Assembly: GCA_031267635.1 (NCBI GenBank)
Contig: JAIRYX010000466.1
Location: forward strand, 1-6,295
Direction: 5' to 3'
Length of the DNA stretch: 6,295 bases
Source of the DNA: Planctomycetaceae bacterium
GTDB taxonomy: Bacteria > Planctomycetota > Planctomycetia > Pirellulales > Thermoguttaceae
In this document: in pieces, positions 1-6,294 of the stretch
Layout of the letters: each line of letters begins with the position of its first letter
Position numbering within the stretch: position 1 is the stretch's first letter
Made by a program: the position numbers and the translations under genes
Notes under the pieces: model-generated
What the model was told of the DNA's origin: nothing
Database searches by the model: none
What the model saw: the letters and a program-made list of their open reading frames with translations, nothing else

Positions 1-1
1 T

Positions 2-421
2 CCTGTCTCGGAAGTTTTCGGAGTTTCTCATGTTCCTTTTACTGCTCCTCAAGTCCCTTGGATTGCTCGCTTTTTGATTTTGGGAACGGAGCGACATTCG
101 CGAAAAAGAAAAGGGAACGGTTCAGCCGCTCACACCGTATGAATCCGTGCCGGACAACCGAGACGCAATTCGGGCTGCGAAGGAAATGTTACAAACAAAG
201 GCGGCAATGATAATATTTTCCGGTAAAATCGACGGTAACCATCCCGTGTTGACCGGTGCGGAGTGATTTGGCTTGAGCAACTGAATAGTTACGGTTTTTC
301 TGCGACTCTTTTCAACGGGGACTCGCCTTTCTTGATACCGGTCTTGCGTCATCGGAAAACGTATTATACAATTTTCCGGTGGATTTTGCTTGAGAGCACA
401 ATCCCTTGCTGTAAAGTGTAA
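2..421 (+). pseudogene. Possible decayed coding region, alternating frames
   Basis: This stretch before purE has no intact gene. Three protein-like open segments follow one another on the plus strand. Frame 2 is open from base 2 to a TGA at 140-142 and contains the run VPFTAPQVPWIARFLILG. Frame 3 is open from 78 to a TGA at 264-266 and contains YESVPDNRDAIRAAKEML. Frame 2 is open again from about 239 to a TAA at 419-421 and contains GVIWLEQLNSYGFSATLFNG. The overlaps (about 78-142 and 239-266) would allow one reading with two compensating frameshifts, running in from the left edge. I do not recognise the product. It could be the end of an upstream gene followed by unrelated sequence, or chance open frames. 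A 76-codon minus-strand frame (122-352) covers the same bases and looks like its antisense shadow. Confidence 0.25.
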
Positions 422-441
422 AATGTTTTTTTTACTTAATT

Positions 442-960
442 ATGACGGATAAACAAAATATACGTGTTGGAATTTTAATGGGAAGCGATAGCGACTGGCT
501 TAAAATTAAGGCGGCGGCGGCGGCATTGGATGAATTTCAGGTGGAGTATGAAGTGCAGGTGATGAGTGCGCATCGCACGCCGGAACTTGTGGCTCAATAT
601 GCGGCAACCGCTCAGCAGCGTGGGATTTCCGTGCTGATTGCGGCAGCGGGCGGCGCGGCGCATCTGGCGGGCGTTTGTGCGGCGCATACGATTCTTCCGG
701 TGATCGGGATTCCTGTACCGACAGATTTAGCGGGCGGTCTTGATTCATTGCTCTCCACCGTACAAATGCCGGGGGACGTTCCGGTCGCAACAGTGGGAGC
801 CGGAATGGGCGGACCGCGAAACGCCGGCATTCTTGCCGTGCAAATCCTCGCGCTCGCCGATTTTGCGTTGCGTGAAAAGTTATTACAATTTAAATTATCG
901 CTTGTTGAAAAAGTGAAGCAACGCAATCAAAATTTGCAGGCACAAATACAACACGAATGA
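442..960 (+). CDS. purE: N5-carboxyaminoimidazole ribonucleotide mutase, class I PurE
   Basis: This cytoplasmic enzyme of de novo purine synthesis converts N5-CAIR to CAIR, normally taking its substrate from PurK. The 172-residue product matches the usual PurE length and carries the family signatures in order: GSDSDW (14-19) in the phosphate/substrate loop, SAHRTPE (42-48) with the catalytic histidine at 44, AGGAAHL (69-75), and GLDSLLSTVQMP (99-110). The SAHRTP form, rather than SAHKGP, marks the bacterial mutase class I rather than the CO2-using AIR carboxylase class II; this is family knowledge applied to the visible motif. The ATG at 442 gives the expected short N-terminus before the first beta strand. 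No clear Shine-Dalgarno precedes it, only a T-run. About 10-15 residues after the core form a charged, glutamine-rich helical tail. No purK lies beside it, so the partner gene must be elsewhere or absent. The gene appears monocistronic. Confidence 0.97.
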   Translation: MTDKQNIRVGILMGSDSDWLKIKAAAAALDEFQVEYEVQVMSAHRTPELVAQYAATAQQRGISVLIAAAGGAAHLAGVCAAHTILPVIGIPVPTDLAGGLDSLLSTVQMPGDVPVATVGAGMGGPRNAGILAVQILALADFALREKLLQFKLSLVEKVKQRNQNLQAQIQHE

Positions 961-966
961 ACAAAA

Positions 967-1222
967 GGGAGAAGAAAAAATCAGATGACCACGCCAACTG
1001 TTCAAGGGTGGAACTGGTTTCTCGCATTGGAATCCTCTGTTTCAACTGGGGATTATTCACAAGGAACACCTCTGGCGTAACGCGGAAAAGGTGATTGTTG
1101 GACGCTTTTTACTCAACCGCGAAAACCGCTCGTCTCTGCACCGCTTTCCCGCACAAAATGAAAACGATCTGGGGATTTTAGGTAAAAAACGGTACTCAAT
1201 TAAAGAAAAGCGGTTAAAATAG
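967..1222 (+). pseudogene. Possible short frameshifted gene, unknown product
   Basis: The 311-base gap between purE and gspF has no intact gene. A purine-rich GGGAGAAG (967-974) stands 10 bases before an ATG at 985, which by itself encodes only 31 residues, ending at TAA 1078-1080. In the +1 frame, 989-1222 is open for 77 codons to a TAG but lacks an upstream ATG, GTG or TTG start; its first GTG is internal at 1091. The open frame reads like protein, for example HWNPLFQLGIIHKEHLWRN, then a basic C-terminus ending KEKRLK. Joining the ATG at 985 to this frame by a single shift within its first few codons would give a product of about 78 residues. I do not recognise it. It may be a decayed gene, a sequencing error in a real one, or chance. 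The remaining bases up to 1271 show nothing identifiable. Confidence 0.3.
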
Positions 1223-1271
1223 ATAGTAATGTCGTGTTTCCCCTCTGTTTTTTCTCCAACATCTGAAAATC

Positions 1272-2474
1272 ATGCCTGAATTTAAATATTCCGCCAGAAA
1301 CGCAACGGGACAAAAGGTTGAAGGTTCGCTCAATGCGGTCAGCGAAGCGGATGCGATTGCGTCCGTAACGGCAACCGGTCTTTTTCCGATTGAAATTAAG
1401 CCGGCGACGTCTGCCGCGCTCACTGATAAGATCGGACGGGTCTCGGCTCAACGAATGGCTGCGTTTTATTCGCAACTTGCCGACTTACTGCGCGGCGGCG
1501 TGCCGTTGCTGCGGTCGTTGCGGATTTTGCAGGAACAGTCTTCTAACGCGAATCTTAAATCCGTTCTCGACAAGATTTATCATCGTGTTGAAGAAGGGGA
1601 AACGCTTGCCGAAGCGATGATGCGTTACCCAACAGTGTTCGGCGAGATGGCAATTCAAATGGTTCGCGCGGGATCGGAAGGCGGTTTTTTAGAAGAATCT
1701 CTGGAACATGTTGCTCATTTTACGGAATCGCAAGACGATTTGAAAAGCCGCGTTACCGGTGCGGCGGCGTATCCCATGGTTTTGGCGGCGTTTTTAGGGA
1801 TTGTCATTATTCTGGTCTTGACTGTTTTTGTTCCGAAGTTCGACGGACTCTTTGAAGACTTGCGAGCACAAAATCAATTGCCGCTGATTACCGATCTCTT
1901 GCTTAAACTCGGAACGTCGATGCAAGTGATCGTACCGATTGGGATTCCGCTTATGTTGATCGGTTTGTTCGCGTTGCACCGCTGGAGCAAAGGAAAGCAA
2001 GGACGGCGTTTCTTTGACCGTGTGAAAATTAAACTTCCGATTGTCGGCAAGCTGTTTGAAGGATTTGCAGTGGCTCGTTTTTGCCGAGTTTTGGGGACGC
2101 TTTTGCGAAATGGCGTTCCGATTCTCAAGTCGCTCGACATTTCCGCCGACGCGACCGGTAATAAGATTCTCGGCGACACGATTCAGAGCGCGACAGAAAA
2201 TATTTCAGCGGGACAACGTTTGGCTGCTCCGCTCGCGGAATCAAAAATCTTTCCGACGTCGGTGGTGGAAATGATTTCGGTCGCGGAAGAATCGAACACG
2301 CTGGATTCGGTTCTTATCAGGATTGCCGATTCGCTCGAAAAACGCAACTGGCGGCAACTTGATGTTGCCGTCCGATTTCTTGAACCGTTGATGCTGGTCG
2401 TTTTGGGAAGCGTCATTCTCGTCATTGTGATGGCAATTATGCTCCCGATCTTCAAAATGAGCGCTATTGTTTGA
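1272..2474 (+). CDS. gspF: Type II secretion / type IV pilus inner-membrane platform protein (GspF/PilC family)
   Basis: GspF/PilC proteins sit in the inner membrane as the platform that couples the cytoplasmic assembly ATPase (GspE/PilB) to pseudopilus or pilus growth. The 400-residue product has the normal family length and layout. The N-terminal MPEFKYSARNATGQKVEG opening is typical. A first T2SSF domain spans about 65-190, with the RGGVPLLRSL motif (74-83), the EEGETLAEAM stretch (107-116) and AGSEGG (133-138). A membrane segment lies at about 168-188 and another at 217-237. A second T2SSF domain covers about 266-392 with the matching LLRNGVPILKSL motif (277-288), and a last membrane helix is at 371-394. 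The ATG at 1272 fits the conserved N-terminus; there is no Shine-Dalgarno upstream. No GspE, GspG or other secretion gene is adjacent, so its ATPase and pilin partners are encoded elsewhere. I cannot tell from sequence alone whether it serves secretion or pili. Confidence 0.93.
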   Translation: MPEFKYSARNATGQKVEGSLNAVSEADAIASVTATGLFPIEIKPATSAALTDKIGRVSAQRMAAFYSQLADLLRGGVPLLRSLRILQEQSSNANLKSVLDKIYHRVEEGETLAEAMMRYPTVFGEMAIQMVRAGSEGGFLEESLEHVAHFTESQDDLKSRVTGAAAYPMVLAAFLGIVIILVLTVFVPKFDGLFEDLRAQNQLPLITDLLLKLGTSMQVIVPIGIPLMLIGLFALHRWSKGKQGRRFFDRVKIKLPIVGKLFEGFAVARFCRVLGTLLRNGVPILKSLDISADATGNKILGDTIQSATENISAGQRLAAPLAESKIFPTSVVEMISVAEESNTLDSVLIRIADSLEKRNWRQLDVAVRFLEPLMLVVLGSVILVIVMAIMLPIFKMSAIV

Positions 2475-2530
2475 AGACATGTTTTTCCAAGAATGATGCT
2501 CAATCGGCGGGCGTTTTCTGAACTTGTTGG

Positions 2531-3739
2531 TTAAATTGGCGTCGTGGGAGTTTCAATCGCATTGTCATCAAAGATATTTTCATCTTGCGGCGTTGCTTCA
2601 GGAGCTACGGTGGGAATAAATGTCGGAATCGGAACTTCCGGCGAAGACGCTTTTTTATCCGACTTTTTGAATAATGAGCCAAGCGTTTTTCCAAAAGAAT
2701 TTCCGGCAGTTTTTGCGTCAGCTTTGGGTTGAAAACGGACTCCGTCGGGAAGAGTTGTTGGACTCATGCTGCTATCGGGAAAATCCAATGCTTCTACTGC
2801 CGAGTCGTTGGAAAATGGATTATTCGGTGTGGAAAGATCGTTGTTCTCAAATGTTTCATTGAATAAATCGCGTGCCGCAGAGGTGTTTGCGGCGTCGTTT
2901 GTTGGATTAGCTGTCGCGTCGCCGAAAACGTTAAAAATTCCGTCACCAAGATTGACGGTCGAATTGCCGGCACTGAGATCAACATCGTCGAACCCTTTTA
3001 TCGCGTTGGCGTCGGTATCCAGATTATCAAAAGGATCAACCGACTTTTTCGGAGCTGTTTTGATCGGTTCCGGTTCTTCGTTGTTAATGACTGTTGGGGT
3101 TTCTACATGTTCCGTAAAGACGTTCTTTTTGGTGTATTGCAATCTTAATCCGCCCGATACAGCGTTTGCCTCGCTTGTAAACGGCGTAATAGCTTTCGCG
3201 CCGAACGGAATCGGAGTATTCACGTCAGTTGCCGCAGTATCCGCCGTCGCTTTAGCTTGTTCGCCGGACGAAATAATTTTATTGTAAAACTGTTGATTTT
3301 GAGTTTTTTGCGCAAGAAATGTTTCTTGTCGACGTTTCGCTGCTTCGGCTTCCCAAATGCGTTTCGCTTCGCGGCGGTACTGCTCAATTGTCGCACGCTC
3401 TTTTCCTTGAATCCGTTCCAACGCTTTGGGAACGCTATACGCGCTCGCCGCCGTTGTTTGTTCCAGACGCGACGCATATTCAAAATCTTTGACCGATTTT
3501 TCGGAATCGTTGAGCCGTGCATACGCTAATCCGCGATAGAAAAAGACGCGAGGATCGGGCGTTCGCAATTTTTCCACTTGGTCAAATGCCGCAATTGCTT
3601 CGCGATACTGATTCGCGTTGAACGCATGGATACCTTGTCCATAAAGCTGGTCGGCGGAAACCGTTTGCGCGTGTCCCGTTCCGCACAACCCCGCGACGGT
3701 AGAAAACAACAAAAATAAGACAAAACTCCGACGAATCAT
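2531..3739 (-). CDS. Secreted TPR protein with long disordered acidic tail, function unknown
   Basis: The 402-residue product starts with a Sec signal peptide: positive MIRR, a hydrophobic core VLFLLFSTVAG (7-17), and a likely cleavage site after GHA (22-24). There is no proper lipobox before Cys19, so it should be soluble in the periplasm or exported. Residues about 30-58 and 62-95 form two TPR repeats (YREAIAAFDQVEKL and FFYRGLAYARLNDSEKSVKDF), a protein-protein interaction fold. A charged helical, possibly coiled-coil stretch follows at 108-152. From about 165 to the end the chain is low-complexity, rich in Asp, Asn, Thr, Pro and Ala, with recurring Phe-in-acidic clusters (DPFDNLD at 235, FDDVD at 250, DLFNETFENND at 291, NPFSND at 307, NIFDDN at 388) and a basic patch SLFKKSDKK (355-363). 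The ATG at 3739 is chosen over an in-frame GTG at 3769 because it has AGGAG seven bases upstream and leads straight into the signal peptide. I cannot assign a role; an envelope scaffold or adaptor is a guess. Confidence 0.85.
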   Translation of the reverse strand: MIRRSFVLFLLFSTVAGLCGTGHAQTVSADQLYGQGIHAFNANQYREAIAAFDQVEKLRTPDPRVFFYRGLAYARLNDSEKSVKDFEYASRLEQTTAASAYSVPKALERIQGKERATIEQYRREAKRIWEAEAAKRRQETFLAQKTQNQQFYNKIISSGEQAKATADTAATDVNTPIPFGAKAITPFTSEANAVSGGLRLQYTKKNVFTEHVETPTVINNEEPEPIKTAPKKSVDPFDNLDTDANAIKGFDDVDLSAGNSTVNLGDGIFNVFGDATANPTNDAANTSAARDLFNETFENNDLSTPNNPFSNDSAVEALDFPDSSMSPTTLPDGVRFQPKADAKTAGNSFGKTLGSLFKKSDKKASSPEVPIPTFIPTVAPEATPQDENIFDDNAIETPTTPI

Positions 3740-3746
3740 AATTCCA

Positions 3747-3751
3747 CTCCT
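3747..3751 (-). promoter_or_regulatory. Shine-Dalgarno site deciding the TPR-protein start
   Basis: On the minus strand AGGAG lies here, with seven bases between it and the ATG at 3737-3739. It is the only strong ribosome binding site before an intact gene in this window. It falls inside the longer reading from the GTG at 3769, which would put ten extra residues in front of the signal peptide. That is the main reason for preferring the shorter protein. Confidence 0.7.
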
Positions 3752-3761
3752 AAAGAATGAC

Positions 3762-3780
3762 TTTGACACAACGTCTCAAA
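3762..3780. promoter_or_regulatory. Imperfect 19-bp palindrome upstream of the TPR gene
   Basis: The sequence TTTGACACAACGTCTCAAA has arms TTTGA and TCAAA and inner pairs AC/GT around a three-base centre, with one C-C mismatch in each half. It lies 23-41 bases upstream of the minus-strand start codon, where a repressor operator or a 5' leader hairpin could sit. Nothing identifies a binding protein, and a site of this quality can occur by chance. Confidence 0.2.
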
Positions 3781-4175
3781 CATGTTATGCTATCACGTAA
3801 AAATGCGGAGACTTTAAACTATTTTTAGCCATAAAGAATCCCGATTTCACACAAAAAAAATTATAAATTTTTCTTAAAAATCTCTGTGGTTGATTTTAAA
3901 AAACCACTTTGTTTTTAATGTTAATCGCTTTTTGACCAGATTGCAACGCCGTTTTGAGATTTTTAGTAATTTTTGTCAGAAAAATTCCAATAAACAATCT
4001 TAAAATTTTCAAATTCACTATAAAGTCGTGATGAAGCACGAAGGAAACGCAAAGAAATAAATAAGAATCAAAATCTATAACGTTATGTTTTAAAATAAGT
4101 TATCAATAATATTGAAAAATTCTTTATGAAACCGTTGGTAAAAAAGTAAATAAAATGATCGAGTAATAGAACATT
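3781..4175. other. AT-rich divergent intergenic region with A/T hairpins
   Basis: This gap separates the divergent TPR gene and lnt and must hold both promoters, though I cannot place either with confidence. It is far richer in A and T than the flanking genes. It carries several inverted repeats: AAAAATT-ATA-AATTTTT (3856-3872), an overlapping ATTTTT-CTT-AAAAAT (3867-3881), GTGGTT/AACCAC with a 10-base loop followed by a T-rich run (3886-3916), and AATTTTT-GTCAG-AAAAATT (3968-3986). No open frame of useful length is present. The lnt start at 4176 has no clear Shine-Dalgarno. Confidence 0.6.
3886..3916 (+). terminator. Weak terminator-like hairpin
   Basis: A six-base stem GTGGTT (3886-3891) pairs with AACCAC (3902-3907) across a ten-base loop, and the T-rich run TTTGTTTTT (3908-3916) follows on the plus strand. 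The form is that of an intrinsic terminator, but no plus-strand gene ends just upstream. It could be an attenuator for a transcript leading towards lnt or a chance structure in AT-rich DNA. Confidence 0.2.
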
Positions 4176-5933
4176 ATGCAAAAATCAAATATTTTATGGA
4201 AGAAACTTTACAACGGCGTTTTTCCGCTTATGTTTATCGGAATTGTTGTGTATTTATTAGCGTTACCGCCGTTAGGGTTGTGGCAACTTGGATGGGTTGT
4301 CGCAGCTTTTTGGACTCCGCTTATTCGCCGACCGTCGCTTGTTTCGGAACATAAAAACAAAAATCAAACGCGAAAATATTGGATTCGAGAACGCCCCTAT
4401 CGTCAGATTTGGTTGGCTGGCGTTATTTTTTGGGGACTTGCTGTTTTTTGGGTGTGTTATGCGTACTGGGCAACCTGTTTCGGATGGCTTGCGATGAGTT
4501 GTTATCTCGGACTTTATTTTCCGCTTTTTATTTTTTTTGCGAGAACAATCCACCACACAAAAATCGGCGGGAAATTTCGCGTTCCGGTTTGTTTTGCCGC
4601 ACCAATCGCTTGGCTTGCGACAGCGTATCTGCAAAAGCATCTTATGGGCGGATTTGGTTTTGCGTCGTTGGAACATTCGCAAATGTATCAAACATCTTTG
4701 ATTCAAATTGCGGATATTGGTGGTGAATACACCGTTGCCGCTTTTCTGATTTTTGTCGGCGTCTTGTTCGGTGAAAATTTTCCGTTGCGATTGCCTGATT
4801 TCCATGATGAAATAACAAAGAATTTTTTTAAACGATTTTTGATTCGCATCTTTTTGATTTTATTGACGTTCGGAGTTCTTATCGGTTACGCCAATTTTCG
4901 TTGTGAGAAATCGCAATTGGAAAAAAACACTCAATTTTGTGCGGCGGTGTTGCAAGGAAATTTCAAAGCGTCTCTCTCCGCAACGAAACATTGGTACGAA
5001 GAAGTTTTTGAGCATTACTCTAACATGTCATTTGAAGCAGCGGCGGATAAACAACATTCCGCCGATTTCATCATTTTTCCTGAAAGCACTTGTATCTATC
5101 CATACATTGATTTTGACTTTTCAGACCAAAATATAAAAAATGTAGAACGGCTCGAAAAAGCTACTATTGAGAGTTTTTTAGAAAAAAATCAAACCGATTT
5201 GAAAAAACTTTCCGCCGCAATTGGGATTCCGGCGATTTTTGGCGTATCGACGTTTGAATATTACGACGATCAGGAAGAACATTTTCCTCGTAGCTTTAAC
5301 TCGGCATTGTTATTCGACGCCGCAAATTCAAATATTACACAACGCTACGACAAAATGCTTTTAGTAATGTTTGGTGAGTATTTACCGTTTGCGGAATATT
5401 TGCCAGACAGTTTTCCGTTGAAAACGCTTTGCAACCGTGCTGATTTTGGGAAAAAGCCGGTTTGTTTGACGATTCCCAAAAACAAAACCGACCGAAAAAT
5501 AAACTTTTTGAAAGCATCGGCAAATATTTGTTTTGAAAGTTCGTCGCCGCATTTGATTCGTGAGCAGATTTTAACGCTCAAAAAACACGGAAATGAACCG
5601 GATATTTTGATCAACATTTCCAACGACGGCTGGTTTCGGCATTCGTCGCAAATTGACATGCACCTTGCGACGCACATTTTTCGCGCCGTTGAAAACCGGA
5701 AAACTTATCTCGCTTCCGCAAACGGCGGTTTTTCAGTCGGCATTGATAGTAACGGACGTATTTTAAATATTGGTCAAAGAGAAAAAAATGAAATTGTTTG
5801 GGTAAATTTCACTACCAATCCACGAGTTTCACCATACCATTATGTGAAAGATTATTTTGCGTTGTTCTCGCTGATTTTCTCTCTATCAATAACAGTCTGC
5901 AATAAAACACGAATTTTAATTAACAAAAAATAA
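4176..5933 (+). CDS. lnt: Apolipoprotein N-acyltransferase
   Basis: Lnt adds the third acyl chain to the N-terminal cysteine of lipoproteins in the inner membrane, using phospholipid as donor, and completes lipoprotein maturation before export to the outer membrane. The 585-residue product has the family architecture: hydrophobic helices at about 14-30, 36-50, 78-98, 103-122, 136-152, 185-200 and 222-238, then a periplasmic nitrilase-type domain (about 252-545), then a final helix near 559-575. The catalytic triad is intact: Glu303 in FPES, Lys393 in YDKMLLVMFGEYLP, and Cys452 in ICFES, matching E. coli Glu267, Lys335 and Cys387. The accessory glutamates Glu401 (eight after the lysine) and Glu454 (two after the cysteine) are also kept. 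ISNDGWF (481-487) and ANGGFSVGID (515-524) are further family blocks. The protein is longer than the E. coli form (about 510 residues), with a Lys-rich insert at 59-73 and an extended stretch around 308-345. The gene is more AT-rich than purE and gspF. Confidence 0.95.
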   Translation: MQKSNILWKKLYNGVFPLMFIGIVVYLLALPPLGLWQLGWVVAAFWTPLIRRPSLVSEHKNKNQTRKYWIRERPYRQIWLAGVIFWGLAVFWVCYAYWATCFGWLAMSCYLGLYFPLFIFFARTIHHTKIGGKFRVPVCFAAPIAWLATAYLQKHLMGGFGFASLEHSQMYQTSLIQIADIGGEYTVAAFLIFVGVLFGENFPLRLPDFHDEITKNFFKRFLIRIFLILLTFGVLIGYANFRCEKSQLEKNTQFCAAVLQGNFKASLSATKHWYEEVFEHYSNMSFEAAADKQHSADFIIFPESTCIYPYIDFDFSDQNIKNVERLEKATIESFLEKNQTDLKKLSAAIGIPAIFGVSTFEYYDDQEEHFPRSFNSALLFDAANSNITQRYDKMLLVMFGEYLPFAEYLPDSFPLKTLCNRADFGKKPVCLTIPKNKTDRKINFLKASANICFESSSPHLIREQILTLKKHGNEPDILINISNDGWFRHSSQIDMHLATHIFRAVENRKTYLASANGGFSVGIDSNGRILNIGQREKNEIVWVNFTTNPRVSPYHYVKDYFALFSLIFSLSITVCNKTRILINKK

Positions 5934-5960
5934 AATCGATTTTACAACGTTTTATTTTTT
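5925..5960 (+). terminator. A/T-only hairpin with T-run at the end of lnt
   Basis: A perfect 11-base inverted repeat, AAAAAATAAAA (5925-5935) and TTTTATTTTTT (5950-5960), encloses a 14-base loop and overlaps the lnt stop codon at 5931-5933. The right arm ends in a run of six T. Position and shape suit a terminator for lnt, but with no G-C pairs the stem would be weak. Inside it a 14-base perfect palindrome TAAAATCGATTTTA (5931-5944) offers a competing fold. Confidence 0.4.
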
Positions 5961-5988
5961 CTAATTATTTCGTTTTTGAGGGACACTA

Positions 5989-6215
5989 TTGGCAAACGCG
6001 ATAGAACACTACGGCGTTCCGTTTCCCACCCCAAAGAAATCCGCACGGCAACTTTGTAACTACAGTCCAATTTCACCGAAAAATACTACGATTGCCGTGC
6101 GTAGATTACCCATTTTCTCGCGGATTTATTGGGCGGGGCGGCGGAATTGTTGCGGACTTTCAAAGAGATTGCGTCCATTCCCAAAACGCCGCCCGTGACG
6201 TCACTTGATTCGTAA
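5989..6215 (+). pseudogene. Possible decayed reading frames after lnt
   Basis: No intact gene is visible here. A TTG at 5989, with a GAGGGA-like site just before it, opens a 69-codon frame to TGA at 6196-6198 that begins MANAIEHYGVPFPTPKKSA but becomes arginine- and cysteine-rich and unlike a protein. In frame 3 the same bases give three segments interrupted by in-frame TAA and TAG (the TAG at 6102-6104); the last, 6105-6215, reads HFLADLLGGAAELLRTF and then IASIPKTPP, ending at TAA 6213-6215, and looks like a real amphipathic helix. The pattern suits a gene broken by a frameshift near 6050 and a stop at 6102. A minus-strand frame opposite, about 6095-6248, is also protein-like, so even the strand is uncertain. 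I do not recognise any product. Confidence 0.25.
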
Positions 6216-6216
6216 C

Positions 6217-6294
6217 CTACGCAGTAAAGTTTCCGCTCCAAGCGGGACTAGCTGAATCTTCTCCAAATACATAATCTTTCAGAGCGTCTGGATT
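6217..6294 (-). CDS. Possible C-terminal end of a gene entering from the right edge
   Basis: On the minus strand, the frame entering at 6294 is open for 25 codons to a TAG at 6217-6219. Its peptide, starting NPDALKDYVFGEDSASPAW and ending SGNFTA, has a natural amino-acid mix. It converges on the plus-strand frame that stops at 6213-6215. The fragment is too short to identify a family and could be chance. In another minus-strand frame the following bases (about 6248 down to 6095) are also open and protein-like (YESSDVTGGVLGMDAISLKV), so the gene may continue after a frameshift instead of ending here. Confidence 0.3.
   Translation of the reverse strand, partial: NPDALKDYVFGEDSASPAWSGNFTA

Noticed and set aside
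386..424. Promoter-like boxes before purE (TTGCTT with TGTAAA 18 bases on, or a TAAAAT at 419-424)
   Set aside because: Each box departs from consensus, several spacings compete, and the sequence overlaps a protein-like open frame. The support is too weak to list.
1200..1475. 91-codon minus-strand frame over the start of gspF
   Set aside because: It lies opposite a confident gspF coding region and is arginine- and serine-rich, as expected of an antisense shadow.
2475..2530. Terminator between convergent gspF and the TPR gene
   Set aside because: I looked for paired arms in this 56-base gap and found no stem long enough with an adjacent T-run.
2675..2700. Lipoprotein status of the TPR protein because of a cysteine in its signal peptide
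   Set aside because: The residue before Cys19 is Leu (AGLC), which breaks the lipobox rule of a small residue at -1, while GHA at 22-24 gives a normal signal peptidase I site. The actual codons lie near 3680; nothing at these coordinates supports a lipobox either.
2766..3287. 173-codon plus-strand frame inside the TPR gene
   Set aside because: It mirrors the low-complexity tail of the minus-strand gene, which has a signal peptide, TPRs and a Shine-Dalgarno. The plus-strand frame has no domain or ribosome binding site.
3740..3769. Ten-residue N-terminal extension of the TPR protein from a GTG at 3769
   Set aside because: It would place polar residues before the signal peptide, and its codons include the AGGAG site that serves the ATG at 3739.
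4272..4805. 177-codon minus-strand frame over the lnt membrane region
   Set aside because: It is a Lys/Arg/Asn-rich antisense reading of membrane helices in a gene whose own reading has an intact catalytic triad.
6233..6245. Small hairpin CCGCT-CCA-AGCGG as a terminator
   Set aside because: The stem is five bases, no T-run follows on either strand, and it may lie within the minus-strand coding fragment.
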